Origin: Caballeronia turbans
Lineage (GTDB): Bacteria; Pseudomonadota; Gammaproteobacteria; Burkholderiales; Burkholderiaceae
Assembly: GCA_001544655.2 (NCBI GenBank)
Contig: FCOD02000003.1
Coordinates: 372,001 to 436,000 of the forward strand
Length of the DNA stretch: 64,000 nt
Direction: 5' to 3'
This document shows positions 1 to 9,241 of the stretch, one piece after another (the stretch's first letter is position 1; each line of letters starts with the position of its first letter). Below the pieces are notes generated by a model. It searched no databases. It was not told the DNA's origin and saw only the letters and a program-made list of their open reading frames with translations. The position numbers and the translations under genes are program-made.

Positions 1-110
1 GCGCCGTGCGTGACGAAAAGCTCGTCGGCGGCGCGGGAGAAGCTCTCGTGACGGGCGGCGGCCTCGAAGGCACGCAACGCGTTCAGGGCGGGAAGCTGTC
101 GGAGGTCCAT
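1..110 (-). CDS. LysR-family transcriptional regulator, N-terminal fragment
   Basis: Only the first 36 codons lie in the window; the rest runs off the left edge. The start ATG is at 108-110 on the minus strand. The peptide opens [20 protein letters not shown] and continues with [16 protein letters not shown], the typical first helices of a LysR helix-turn-helix, and the [15 protein letters not shown] form is common in GcvA-like members. It is transcribed away from the DUF2917 gene at 234, and LysR regulators often control a divergent neighbour, so that gene is a possible target (inference). The effector cannot be predicted because the ligand domain is missing. Confidence 0.85.
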   Translation of the reverse strand, partial: MDLRQLPALNALRAFEAAARHESFSRAADELFVTHG

Positions 111-233
111 GTGGATCGTTGGCGTGGTCGTTGTCAATACAGCTCACATAGCGGTGAAAATTGATCGTTTTGTCTGATGCCTTGCCACGCCTAGGATTGT
201 AGTCATCGAAACGTTCCTCTGGCGGAGTGGATC

Positions 234-560
234 ATGCGAGAAATATCAACAAGCGTCACCTTCGAAATCAAGCCCGGCGAAACCGTGCCGATGCGCATTG
301 CGCGAGGCTCGCGTCTGACGGTCCACGGCACCGCCGTCTGGGCGACGCGCAGCAACGACATCGAAGACTACTGGCTCGTCCCCGGCGACCACCTCAAGCT
401 GCGCGAACGCGAGCGGCTCTGGCTTTCCGTCGAAGGCGACCGTCCGGCGCACGTCGTCTTCACGATCCTGCCGCGCTGCGACGAGCGTGCGATGCACTGG
501 CTTTCGACGCGCATCGAGCGTCTTGCCCAACGTCTTCGCGCCGGATGGCGCACCGTCTGA
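234..560 (+). CDS. DUF2917 domain-containing protein
   Basis: A 108-residue soluble protein with no signal peptide or membrane segment. The core TVHGTAVWATRSNDIEDYWL followed by PGDHLKLRERERLWLSVEGD matches the DUF2917 pattern (a small beta-rich domain with a conserved W-TR, DYWL and PG-x-L arrangement). The function of the family is unknown. The start ATG at 234 is preceded by a GGAG-type ribosome site. It lies divergent from the LysR fragment, an arrangement often seen for DUF2917 genes in Burkholderiaceae, which makes regulation by that LysR protein plausible but unproven. Confidence 0.75.
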   Translation: MREISTSVTFEIKPGETVPMRIARGSRLTVHGTAVWATRSNDIEDYWLVPGDHLKLRERERLWLSVEGDRPAHVVFTILPRCDERAMHWLSTRIERLAQRLRAGWRTV

Positions 561-642
561 GCCAACTATTCGAATTTGCCATCGAAGGCATGCGAATTCA
601 CCATCGGCGGGCATGGGCCTATTTCGGTAAACTACCGGCACC

Positions 643-1425
643 ATGTCCGCCACACCGCTCGCAGTCCCACAAGAAATTCACGACGCGCCCGACACCGTGC
701 TCAGTTCCGGTGAGTTTCCGGTTGCGTTGCGCTGGCGCGGCCTCGAGCCGTACAGCCAGAGCTTCGACGCGATGCGGGCCTTCACCGACGCCCGCACGCC
801 CGACACACCGGACGAAATCTGGCTCGTCGAGCATCCGCCGGTTTTCACGCTCGGTCTCGCGGGCGATCCGGCGCATCTTCTGCTCGCCGAAAGCGGTATT
901 CCGCTTCTCAAGGTGGATCGCGGCGGACAGATTACCTATCACGGGCCGGGACAGATCGTCGCTTATCTGCTGATCGATTTGCGTCGCCGCAAACTCATGG
1001 TGCGCGAGCTGGTGCGGCGCATCGAAGAGGCCGTGATCGAAACCCTCGCGACGTATAATCTCGCGACCGACCGCAAGGCCGGCGCGCCCGGCATCTATGT
1101 CACGCGGCCATCGGCGCGGCAGGTCGAACATAATGCGAACGTTCGTTCGCATGAACGCCATGAGGGCGCGAAGATCGCCGCGCTCGGACTCAAGATTCGC
1201 AACGGCTGCAGTTATCACGGCGTGAGCCTCAATGTGAGCATGGACTTGCAGCCGTTCCTCGCAATCAACCCGTGTGGCTACGCGGGGCTCGAAACGGTCG
1301 ACATGGCGACGCTCGGCGTCGCGGCCGACTGGCGCGACGTAGCTCTCGTGCTGGCCGTTCGGCTGGCACTTCAAATCGGCGGCCTCCCCGCAACTGCCGC
1401 CGCAACAACCGGATCGACCGAATGA
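643..1425 (+). CDS. lipB: Octanoyl-[acyl-carrier-protein]:protein N-octanoyltransferase LipB
   Basis: Moves the octanoyl group from octanoyl-ACP onto lipoyl domains, the first step of de novo lipoylation. The 260-residue protein carries the family signatures [15 protein letters not shown], the catalytic lysine region [19 protein letters not shown] (Lys about 177) and INPCGYAG with the catalytic Cys at about 211. Between GIYV and GAK there is an extra stretch of about 20 residues (about 154-174) that is absent from E. coli LipB; its DNA holds a perfect inverted repeat (see findings). The stop codon overlaps the start of lipA in ATGA, so translation is probably coupled. The last 15 residues are low-complexity Ala/Thr. 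Confidence 0.96.
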   Translation: MSATPLAVPQEIHDAPDTVLSSGEFPVALRWRGLEPYSQSFDAMRAFTDARTPDTPDEIWLVEHPPVFTLGLAGDPAHLLLAESGIPLLKVDRGGQITYHGPGQIVAYLLIDLRRRKLMVRELVRRIEEAVIETLATYNLATDRKAGAPGIYVTRPSARQVEHNANVRSHERHEGAKIAALGLKIRNGCSYHGVSLNVSMDLQPFLAINPCGYAGLETVDMATLGVAADWRDVALVLAVRLALQIGGLPATAAATTGSTE

Positions 1426-2408
1426 CTGACGCAACCGCAAACCTGGCCGGCGATACCGCTGCTCCCGCCTACGACGCCACTGCCAAGCAAAAGGCCCAAG
1501 CGAAGACGTCGCGTATTCCGATCAAGGTCATCCCCATCGAGAAGCTGAAGAAGCCGGACTGGATCCGCGTGCGCACGGCGACGGGCAACTCACGCTTCAA
1601 CGAGATCAAGCACATCCTGCGCGAGCACAACCTGCATACGGTGTGCGAGGAAGCGAGCTGCCCGAACATCGGCGAATGCTTCGGCAAAGGCACCGCGACG
1701 TTCATGATCATGGGCGACAAGTGCACGCGCCGCTGCCCGTTCTGCGACGTCGGTCACGGCCGCCCCGATCCGCTCGATGCGGACGAGCCGCTGAATCTCG
1801 CGCGCACCATCGGCGCGTTGAAGCTGAAGTACGTGGTGATCACGTCCGTCGATCGCGATGATCTGCGCGACGGCGGCGCGGCGCACTTCGTCGAGTGCAT
1901 CAAACAGGTCCGCGAGCATTCGCCGGAGACGCGCATCGAGATTTTGACGCCGGACTTCCGCGGCCGCCTGGATCGTGCGATCGGCATCCTTACCGCCGCG
2001 CCGCCCGACGTGATGAACCACAACCTCGAAACGGTGCCGCGTCTCTATAAGGAAGCGCGTCCGGGTTCGGATTATCACCATTCGTTGAAGCTCCTCAAGG
2101 ACTTCAAGGCCCTGCATCCGGAAGTCGCGACGAAATCGGGCCTGATGGTTGGCCTGGGCGAAACGGAAGAAGAAATTCTCCAGGTGATGCGCGATCTGCG
2201 CGCGCACGACGTGGACATGCTGACGATCGGCCAATACTTGCAGCCGTCGGAGCACCACCTGCCGGTGCGGGCTTACGTCCATCCGGATACGTTCAAGATG
2301 TACGAGGAAGAGGCGTACAAGATGGGCTTCACGCACGCGGCTGTCGGCGCGATGGTGCGGTCGAGCTATCACGCGGATTTGCAGGCGCACGGGGCGGGCG
2401 TGGTCTGA
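1422..2408 (+). CDS. lipA: Lipoyl synthase LipA (radical SAM)
   Basis: Inserts two sulfurs into protein-bound octanoyl groups to complete lipoyl cofactors. From the ATG at 1422 the protein is 328 residues. It shows the LipA-specific auxiliary cluster motif C-x4-C-x5-C (Cys about 75, 80, 86) and the radical SAM motif CTRRCPFC (Cys about 101, 105, 108), followed by [11 protein letters not shown] and the C-terminal [10 protein letters not shown] longer reading frame begins at 1272 inside lipB, but the ATG in the ATGA overlap gives the normal family length. It forms an operon with lipB and ends just before an intrinsic terminator. Confidence 0.97.
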   Translation: MTDATANLAGDTAAPAYDATAKQKAQAKTSRIPIKVIPIEKLKKPDWIRVRTATGNSRFNEIKHILREHNLHTVCEEASCPNIGECFGKGTATFMIMGDKCTRRCPFCDVGHGRPDPLDADEPLNLARTIGALKLKYVVITSVDRDDLRDGGAAHFVECIKQVREHSPETRIEILTPDFRGRLDRAIGILTAAPPDVMNHNLETVPRLYKEARPGSDYHHSLKLLKDFKALHPEVATKSGLMVGLGETEEEILQVMRDLRAHDVDMLTIGQYLQPSEHHLPVRAYVHPDTFKMYEEEAYKMGFTHAAVGAMVRSSYHADLQAHGAGVV

Positions 2409-2432
2409 GCGCTTCTGGCTGACCGAAAAGAG

Positions 2433-2459
2433 AAACCCACGGGCGACCGTGGGTTTTTT
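2433..2459 (+). terminator. Rho-independent terminator of lipBA
   Basis: AAACCCACGG (2433-2442) pairs with CCGTGGGTTT (2447-2456) around a four-base loop, followed by a run of six T. It lies 25 bases after the lipA stop and separates lipBA from the dctA regulatory region. Confidence 0.9.
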
Positions 2460-2482
2460 CATGGCTGAACCGAAACCGCAGC

Positions 2483-2500
2483 CGTCCGGATCGCCGGACG
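2483..2500. promoter_or_regulatory. Inverted repeat upstream of the dctA promoter, possible activator site
   Basis: CGTCCGG (2483-2489) and CCGGACG (2494-2500) form a 7-bp inverted repeat with a four-base spacer, about 95 bases upstream of the -24 element of the sigma-54 promoter. That is a usual distance for an enhancer-binding protein site, so DctD is the natural candidate. This is inference from position; I do not recognise a DctD consensus here. Confidence 0.35.
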
Positions 2501-2591
2501 TCCCTATTCCGGATTTCCAGAAACACAGATTCCGCATGATCGCTTCATAAAAAAGATCTCGACAAATCAAAGGTTTAAAAACAAGTAGAAC

Positions 2592-2606
2592 TGGCATCGC
2601 CCTTGC
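2592..2606 (+). promoter_or_regulatory. Sigma-54 (-24/-12) promoter of dctA
   Basis: TGGCATCGCCCTTGC has GG at 2593-2594 and GC at 2605-2606 with exactly the spacing of the RpoN consensus TGGCAC-N5-TTGC. Transcription should start near 2618, leaving a leader of about 215 bases before dctA. The gene for the matching sigma-54 activator, dctD, is downstream in the same cluster, which supports the call. Confidence 0.88.
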
Positions 2607-2658
2607 GATATAGAGTGCACGGCCGATGAGCCGCCCATAAAAGTCAAGGAGACAACCG

Positions 2659-2688
2659 ATGACCCCTCTCGCACCCAAACGTCCCTGA
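2659..2688 (+). CDS. Nine-codon ORF in the dctA leader (MTPLAPKRP)
   Basis: An ATG at 2659 sits seven bases after a near-perfect ribosome site AAGGAG (2646-2651), yet the frame closes after nine codons at 2686-2688. It lies between the sigma-54 promoter and dctA, in a different frame from dctA, and has the best ribosome site in the region, while the dctA start itself has only a weak GGA. It could be a regulatory leader peptide or an upstream ribosome-loading site. Three of its nine residues are proline. No homologue is known to me, and chance cannot be excluded from one sequence. Confidence 0.35.
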   Translation: MTPLAPKRP

Positions 2689-2834
2689 ATCCGTCGACGA
2701 AGCGGCTATCGCTACGCGGCGCGTTTCGGCGTGCGCATCCCACAGTTTCATCCGCGCACCGGGAAAGCTTCCGCAGGTTCAAGCTCGCCGCTGGCCGTAC
2801 TTCCGCCAATTGCTAGTCCTTGCCTGGAAACATC

Positions 2835-4124
2835 GTGAAAAAACCTATCTATAAAGTCCTGTACGTGCAGGTGATCGTCGCCATCATCATCGGCATCGCG
2901 CTCGGGCACTTCCAACCGAATCTCGCCACCGACATGAAGCCGCTCGGCGACGGGTTCATCAAGCTCATCAAGATGGTGATCGGGCCGATCATCTTCTGTA
3001 CTGTCGTGACCGGCATTGCCGGCATGGAAGACATGAAGAAGGTCGGGCGCGTCGGCGGCAAGGCGCTCCTGTACTTCGAAGTCGTGTCCACGTTCGCGCT
3101 GATCCTCGGCCTCGCCGCGACGCACATCCTGAAGCCCGGCGTCGGCTTCAACGTCGATCCGGCCACGCTCGATCACAAGGCTGTCGATTCCTTCGCGACG
3201 AAGGCGCACGGCCAGAGCACGGTCGACTTCTTCATGCACATCATCCCGGACACGCTGGTGTCGGCGTTCGCGCAGGGCGAAATCCTCCAGATCCTGCTGA
3301 TCGCGCTGCTGTTCGGCTCGGTGCTCGCGCATATCGGCGAGCGAGGCAAGGTCGTGACGAGTTTCATCGAGGGGTTGTCGAGCATCCTGTTCGGCATGGT
3401 CGGCATCATCACGAAGCTCGCGCCGATCGGTGCGTTCGGCGCGATGGCCTTCACCATCGGCAAGTACGGCATCGGTTCGCTGCTGCCGATGCTCAAGCTC
3501 GTCGGCACCTTCTATCTGACGTCGTTCATCTTCGTCGTCGTCGTGCTTGGCGCCATCGCGCGCATGGTCGGCTTCAACATCCTGAAGTTCATCGCGTACA
3601 TCAAGGAAGAAATGCTGATCGTGCTCGGCACGTCGTCGTCGGAAGCGGCGCTCCCGCAACTGATGCTCAAGCTCGAAAAGCTCGGCTGCTCGCGCTCGGT
3701 CGTGGGTCTCGTCGTGCCGACCGGCTATTCGTTCAACCTCGACGGCACGAACATCTACATGACGATGGCTGTGCTGTTCATCGCCCAGGCAACCAACACC
3801 GACCTCTCGTGGGGCCAGCAACTGACGCTGCTCGCGGTGACGATGCTCACATCGAAGGGCGCGAGCGGCGTGACCGGCGCGGGCTTCATCACGCTGGCGG
3901 CGACGCTGGCCGTCGTGCCGACCATTCCGCTCGCGGGCATGGTGCTGATCCTCGGCATCGACCGCTTCATGTCGGAATGCCGCGCGCTGACGAACATCGT
4001 CGGTAACGGCGTGGCGACGGTCGTCGTGTCGGCGTGGGAGAAGGAACTCGACCGCAGCAAGCTGAAGGCGGCGTTGTCACGCGAGGTCGACGTGACCGAT
4101 ACGGAAGAAGTGAAGTCCGTCTAA
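2835..4124 (+). CDS. dctA: C4-dicarboxylate transporter DctA
   Basis: Inner-membrane symporter for succinate, fumarate and malate of the DAACS (glutamate/dicarboxylate:cation) family. Starting at GTG 2835 the protein is 429 residues and begins [20 protein letters not shown], matching the usual DctA length and N-terminus; a TTG six codons earlier (2820) is the alternative. Family signatures are [49 protein letters not shown] (the serine-rich re-entrant loop), [16 protein letters not shown] and [20 protein letters not shown]. It is controlled by the sigma-54 promoter at 2592 and followed by dctB-dctD. The start has no strong ribosome site. Confidence 0.96.
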   Translation: MKKPIYKVLYVQVIVAIIIGIALGHFQPNLATDMKPLGDGFIKLIKMVIGPIIFCTVVTGIAGMEDMKKVGRVGGKALLYFEVVSTFALILGLAATHILKPGVGFNVDPATLDHKAVDSFATKAHGQSTVDFFMHIIPDTLVSAFAQGEILQILLIALLFGSVLAHIGERGKVVTSFIEGLSSILFGMVGIITKLAPIGAFGAMAFTIGKYGIGSLLPMLKLVGTFYLTSFIFVVVVLGAIARMVGFNILKFIAYIKEEMLIVLGTSSSEAALPQLMLKLEKLGCSRSVVGLVVPTGYSFNLDGTNIYMTMAVLFIAQATNTDLSWGQQLTLLAVTMLTSKGASGVTGAGFITLAATLAVVPTIPLAGMVLILGIDRFMSECRALTNIVGNGVATVVVSAWEKELDRSKLKAALSREVDVTDTEEVKSV

Positions 4125-4163
4125 GCAGCGTCGGCGACCCCTTCCGGACACGCGATCATGCAA

Positions 4164-4197
4164 GCGGCGAAGCCTCAGTCCGAGAGTGCTTCGCCGC
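4164..4197 (+). terminator. GC-rich hairpin between dctA and dctB
   Basis: GCGGCGAAGC (4164-4173) pairs perfectly with GCTTCGCCGC (4188-4197) over a 14-base loop, 40 bases after the dctA stop. There is no T run, so it is more likely a transcript-stabilising or partial-termination hairpin that lowers dctBD relative to dctA than a full terminator. Its presence also argues against starting dctB at 4158. Confidence 0.5.
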
Positions 4198-4247
4198 AAT
4201 CGCTTGCGGCGTCCGCAAAGCCTTATCCAGAAGGCGCCTATGCCACA

Positions 4248-6149
4248 ATGACAGATCCTCACTCGCGGGAATCTGCTCACGTGACGCGCCGCATCCTCGT
4301 GTTCTTCGCGCTATGCGCCGCGCTCGTGGCGTGCTGCGCGCTCACGTGGCAGCTCGCGTGGCAAAGCGGCATCGACGAGCTCAGGCTCAATGCCGCCGCG
4401 CGCGTCGATCGCACGACGAACACGCTCAAGAGCACGCTCGACCGCTACGAATATCTGCCGTATCTGCTCTCGCGGCATCCTGTCGTGCAGAACGCGCTGG
4501 ATCATCCCGATAAGGCCAATGTCGAGCGCGCGAACCGCTATCTCGAAGATCTCAACGCGCGCGCACATGCCACGGTCACCTATCTGATCCGCTCGAACGG
4601 GATCAGCGTCGCCGCGAGTAACTGGAACGCGGCGGACAGCTTCGTCGGCGTGGACTATAACTTCCGGCCGTATTTCATCGATGCGATGAAGGGCGGCGTC
4701 GGCCGGTTCTTCGGCATCGGGACGATTTCCATCGAACCCGGCTATTACATTTCGCAGCCGGTGTACCGCGAAGGCACGCGCGAGGTCATCGGCGTTGCGG
4801 TCGTGAAGCTCAATCTGGAATGGCTGCAAGGCGCTGATGCGGCCGAGCCGCTCATCGTCACGGACGATCACGGCGTCATCTTTCTCTCGTCGGTGCCGGC
4901 GTGGAAATATCACACGGTGCGGCCGCTGCCGCAGAACATCGAGGCTTCGGTGTATGCGACGCGCCAGTACGCGCAGCAGGCGATCACGCCATTGCCGATG
5001 ACCGTCGTGAAGACCTTCAGCGACGGCGCGCAGATCGTGCGTGTCGGCGGCGGGCGCAACGCGCCGGCGTTTCTCGCGACGCATCGTTCCATCGGCGAGC
5101 CCGACTGGCAACTGATCACGATGGCCGCGCTCGATCCCGTCGAAAGCGCCGCGCAGAACGCGGTCATCGTCACGGCGCTCGTGTTCGTGTCGCTGTGCCT
5201 GCTCGCGTTCTACTGGCGCATGCGCCGCGCGCGCGTGCGAGAGATGATCCGCAGCCGCGAGTTGCTGCAGACCGCGTATGCCGAGTTGAACCAGCGTGTC
5301 GCGGAGCGCACGGCCGATTTGTCCGAAGCGAACGCGCAACTGACGAAAGAAGTCAACGAGCGCACGCGCGCGGAGCAGGACTTGCGCGCGGCGCACGACG
5401 AGCTCATTCAGGCGAGCAAGCTCGCCGCGCTCGGCCAGATGGCGGCCGGCATCACGCACGAACTGAATCAGCCGCTCGCCGCGTTGCGCAGTTTCTCCGA
5501 CAACACCCGCGTGCTGATCGAGCGCGGCGATCAGGCGGCGGCGCGTGAGAATCTCGAAGCGATCGCATCGCTGACCGAGCGCATGGGCAACATCACGAAT
5601 CAGCTCAAGCTCTTTGTCACGAAGGCGCGGCCGAAGAACGCACGCGCGGACGTCGCGCGCGCATTGCGCCAGGTGTTCTCGATGCTGCGTCCGCGCATGA
5701 AGAATGTCGTCATCGATATCGCGCCGGAGCTCGCCGAAGGCAGCGCGCCTGTGTTCGTGCGTTGCGAGGATTTGCGGCTCGAGCAGGTGTTCATCAATCT
5801 GATCGGCAATGCGCTCGATGCGGTCGCGTCGTGCGACAAGCCGCGCATCGTCATCGAACTGAACACGCGCGCGGATACGATCGAACTCATGGTGCGCGAC
5901 AACGGCCCCGGCATTCCCGCCGACGCGCTGCCGCGTCTTTTCGAGCCGTTCTTCACGACGAAGGAAATGGGGCAGGGCCTGGGCCTCGGGCTCGCGATTT
6001 CCTCGGCGATCGCGCGTGACTATGGCGGCACGCTCGTCGCGCGCAATCGCGAGGCGCCGATCGTCGCGGACGGACCGGAAGGCGGCACGCAGGCCGACGC
6101 GGACGGATCGTACGGCGCAGAATTCGTATTGACGCTGCGTCGCGCGTAG
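4248..6149 (+). CDS. dctB: C4-dicarboxylate sensor histidine kinase DctB
   Basis: Membrane sensor kinase of the DctB/DctD system. From ATG 4248 it has 633 residues: a first membrane helix at about 12-33, a periplasmic double-Cache sensor region (about 35-300) including YLPYLLSRHP and GVDYNFRPYF, a second helix at about 305-325, a coiled-coil linker, the HisKA box GQMAAGITHELNQPLAALR with phospho-accepting His at about 404, then the ATPase domain with NLIGNALDAV, DNGPGIP and GQGLGLGLAIS. The frame is open back to 4158, but that extension overlaps the hairpin at 4164. It is followed 29 bases later by dctD. Confidence 0.93.
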   Translation: MTDPHSRESAHVTRRILVFFALCAALVACCALTWQLAWQSGIDELRLNAAARVDRTTNTLKSTLDRYEYLPYLLSRHPVVQNALDHPDKANVERANRYLEDLNARAHATVTYLIRSNGISVAASNWNAADSFVGVDYNFRPYFIDAMKGGVGRFFGIGTISIEPGYYISQPVYREGTREVIGVAVVKLNLEWLQGADAAEPLIVTDDHGVIFLSSVPAWKYHTVRPLPQNIEASVYATRQYAQQAITPLPMTVVKTFSDGAQIVRVGGGRNAPAFLATHRSIGEPDWQLITMAALDPVESAAQNAVIVTALVFVSLCLLAFYWRMRRARVREMIRSRELLQTAYAELNQRVAERTADLSEANAQLTKEVNERTRAEQDLRAAHDELIQASKLAALGQMAAGITHELNQPLAALRSFSDNTRVLIERGDQAAARENLEAIASLTERMGNITNQLKLFVTKARPKNARADVARALRQVFSMLRPRMKNVVIDIAPELAEGSAPVFVRCEDLRLEQVFINLIGNALDAVASCDKPRIVIELNTRADTIELMVRDNGPGIPADALPRLFEPFFTTKEMGQGLGLGLAISSAIARDYGGTLVARNREAPIVADGPEGGTQADADGSYGAEFVLTLRRA

Positions 6150-6178
6150 CATCCGAAACTTTGAATCGAGACAAGACA

Positions 6179-7512
<1,334 letters not shown>

Positions 7513-7513
<1 letters not shown>

Positions 7514-7547
7514 AAAAAGCCCGCTGGTTGCGCCAGCGGGCTTTTTT
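7513..7547. terminator. Bidirectional terminator between dctD and the TlpA-like gene
   Basis: AAAAAAGCCCGCTGG (7513-7527) pairs with CCAGCGGGCTTTTTT (7533-7547) over a five-base loop. With A and T runs on either side it serves both dctD (plus) and the convergent thioredoxin-like gene (minus). Confidence 0.93.
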
Positions 7548-7567
7548 CTGATTTTCGGAAGCGGCGC

Positions 7568-8104
7568 TTAGGCCGAACCGAGCGCCTTGTCGAGCAGTTG
7601 ATCGAGTTCCGCGAACGTCGGCTCGCCGACATAGCGCTTCAAAATCTTGCCGTTCTTGTCGATGACGAAGGTCGTCGGCGTCAGTTGTACGTTGCCGAAC
7701 TGCTTCGCGGCGCTGCCGTCGTCCATCGCGACCTTGAACGGCAGGTTGCGCGTCTGCGCGTAGTTGCTGACGTACATCGGCGCGTCGTAGTTCATCGCGA
7801 CCGCCACGAACTCCAGGCCGCGGCCCTTGAACTTGTTGTACGTGTCGATCATCTGCGGCATTTCCTTCATGCAGGTCTCGCAGCTCGTCGCCCAGAAGTT
7901 GACGAGGTAGACCTTGCCCTTGAGATCGCCCGACGTGGAAATCTTCTGTCCCGAAAGCAGCGTGAAAGTCGCATCCGGCACCTTCTGCTGGCCGCCGAAG
8001 GCGAAATACCCGGTGCAGGCGATCACGCCCGCGACGAGCGCCATCACGATGTAGCGCAGCGGGCTCTTGGCGCGCGTGGATGTGTCTTGCGTGGATTGGG
8101 ACAT
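7568..8104 (-). CDS. TlpA-like membrane-anchored thiol:disulfide oxidoreductase
   Basis: A 178-residue thioredoxin-fold protein with an N-terminal membrane anchor (about 20-40, IVMALVAGVIACTGYF) and a periplasmic domain. The active-site motif is WATSCETCMKEMP, a CxxC of the TlpA/ResA group with Glu-Thr between the cysteines, and the cis-proline region is LTPTTFVID. Such proteins reduce disulfides in apocytochromes or copper-binding sites, but the partner cannot be read from the sequence. The start at 8104 is chosen because GAGG lies six bases upstream; ATGs at 8125 and 8116 are less well placed. Convergent with dctD. Confidence 0.85.
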   Translation of the reverse strand: MSQSTQDTSTRAKSPLRYIVMALVAGVIACTGYFAFGGQQKVPDATFTLLSGQKISTSGDLKGKVYLVNFWATSCETCMKEMPQMIDTYNKFKGRGLEFVAVAMNYDAPMYVSNYAQTRNLPFKVAMDDGSAAKQFGNVQLTPTTFVIDKNGKILKRYVGEPTFAELDQLLDKALGSA

Positions 8105-8259
8105 GTGGAACCTCATGTTGCTCATTTCCGCAGTTTGCGGACTCCGCCGGAACGGAGACTGCTGGCTATTTTAGCGCCAATTTCGGGATGGATTCCTGAC
8201 GCGCCGATAAGTCCGGCATTGCAGCGCGATAATGATGCTTTTCCACGCAGCGGTTCCTT

Positions 8260-8862
8260 ATGAAGCGAGTTTTCTCCGTGTTTCCGTCTCTCTGGCATCG
8301 TGCAACATCGCGCATTCTTCCGAGCCTGAAGTCGGCCACCAAATGGGTGTGCGCATCTGTCGCATGCGGCGCCTTACTCGCGTGCACGCCCTCGTACGAC
8401 TGGCGCACCGTGATGAACAACGACGATGGCTACGAAGTGACGTTGCCCGCGAAGCCGCGTTCGGAGGAGCGGCAAATCGAAATTGCCGGCCAGTCGATGA
8501 CGATGCGCATGCAAACCGCCGAAGCCGGCGATGCCGTCTTCGCCGTCGGCACGGTGGTGCTGCCGCATGCCGACCCGCAATTGCAGCGGGCGACGCTCGA
8601 TTTCCTTCAGCAGGGGCTCGCGCGCAACGTCAACGCGCAACCGGGCGCGCGTGCGACGCAAATCGAACTCGCCGCCGGCGGGCGCGTGCTTGGAAGCGAG
8701 ATGGAAGTGAAAGGCGAAGGCGGCGAGAAACACCAGTCGCGGACGATTCAGGCGAGATTCGTCGCGCGCGGCGCGCACGTCTATCAACTGGCGATCGTGT
8801 CGGACAAAGCGCCGCCCCGAGAGCAGGCAGAACAATTCTTTACGTCCTTCAAACTCTTTTAG
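8260..8862 (+). CDS. Predicted lipoprotein of unknown function
   Basis: 200 residues. A basic N-terminus leads to a hydrophobic stretch ending in the lipobox LLACTPSYDW, so the mature protein would be lipid-anchored at Cys about 42. The mature part has about 160 residues, including DWRTVMNNDDGYEVTLPAKP and a C-terminal PREQAEQFFTSFKLF. I recognise it only as a conserved hypothetical lipoprotein of Burkholderiaceae. A GATAAT -10-like box at 8228-8233 lies about 27 bases before the ATG. The signal peptide is unusually long, so a later start is possible. Confidence 0.7.
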   Translation: MKRVFSVFPSLWHRATSRILPSLKSATKWVCASVACGALLACTPSYDWRTVMNNDDGYEVTLPAKPRSEERQIEIAGQSMTMRMQTAEAGDAVFAVGTVVLPHADPQLQRATLDFLQQGLARNVNAQPGARATQIELAAGGRVLGSEMEVKGEGGEKHQSRTIQARFVARGAHVYQLAIVSDKAPPREQAEQFFTSFKLF

Positions 8863-8978
8863 AGGAAGGCCTCGAATTCTGCACGCGTTGATTTAAGAGC
8901 GCCCTGCATTCGCGAAAACAAGCTAGGTTTCCTCGTAAGTTTACGCGCTAATTCACGGATTCATATGGACTTTTTCCG

Positions 8979-9010
8979 CTATCCACAATGTCTGTGGATA
9001 ACATTGTGGA
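8979..9010. other. DnaA-box cluster with inverted repeat in an intergenic region
   Basis: TGTGGATAA at 8993-9001 is a perfect DnaA box on the minus strand, and CTATCCACA at 8979-8987 matches eight of nine positions on the plus strand. TATCCACA and TGTGGATA form an inverted repeat with a five-base spacer. TCCACAATG (8982-8990) is also the exact reverse complement of CATTGTGGA (9002-9010), allowing an alternative hairpin. The 379-base gap 8863-9241 otherwise shows nothing I can name. Confidence 0.6.
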
Positions 9011-9241
9011 AAAGAATGTGCGGTGGCGCGCAAAAGCCCAGTTCATACGGTTTACGTTAGTTTGCCTTCGTTCGTGGCAAGTTAAATAATTCAATAAAAT
9101 CAATGGTCTGCAAAAACGACTGGAAACGGGGGTTTGATCGGATGAAAGATCGTCCCGGATCGCTTCAATGTGCATAAGTCAAGTCTTGACAAGCACTTTT
9201 CGTGGTAGCAGGGCTTGGACCCGTGCTTGGCAGCGTCGACG

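Noticed and set aside
1272-1421. Longer N-terminus for LipA starting inside lipB
   Set aside because: The extra 50 residues are not LipA-like and the ATG in the ATGA overlap gives normal length.
8979-9010. Replication origin
   Set aside because: Only two or three DnaA boxes, no AT-rich unwinding region and no origin-linked genes nearby.
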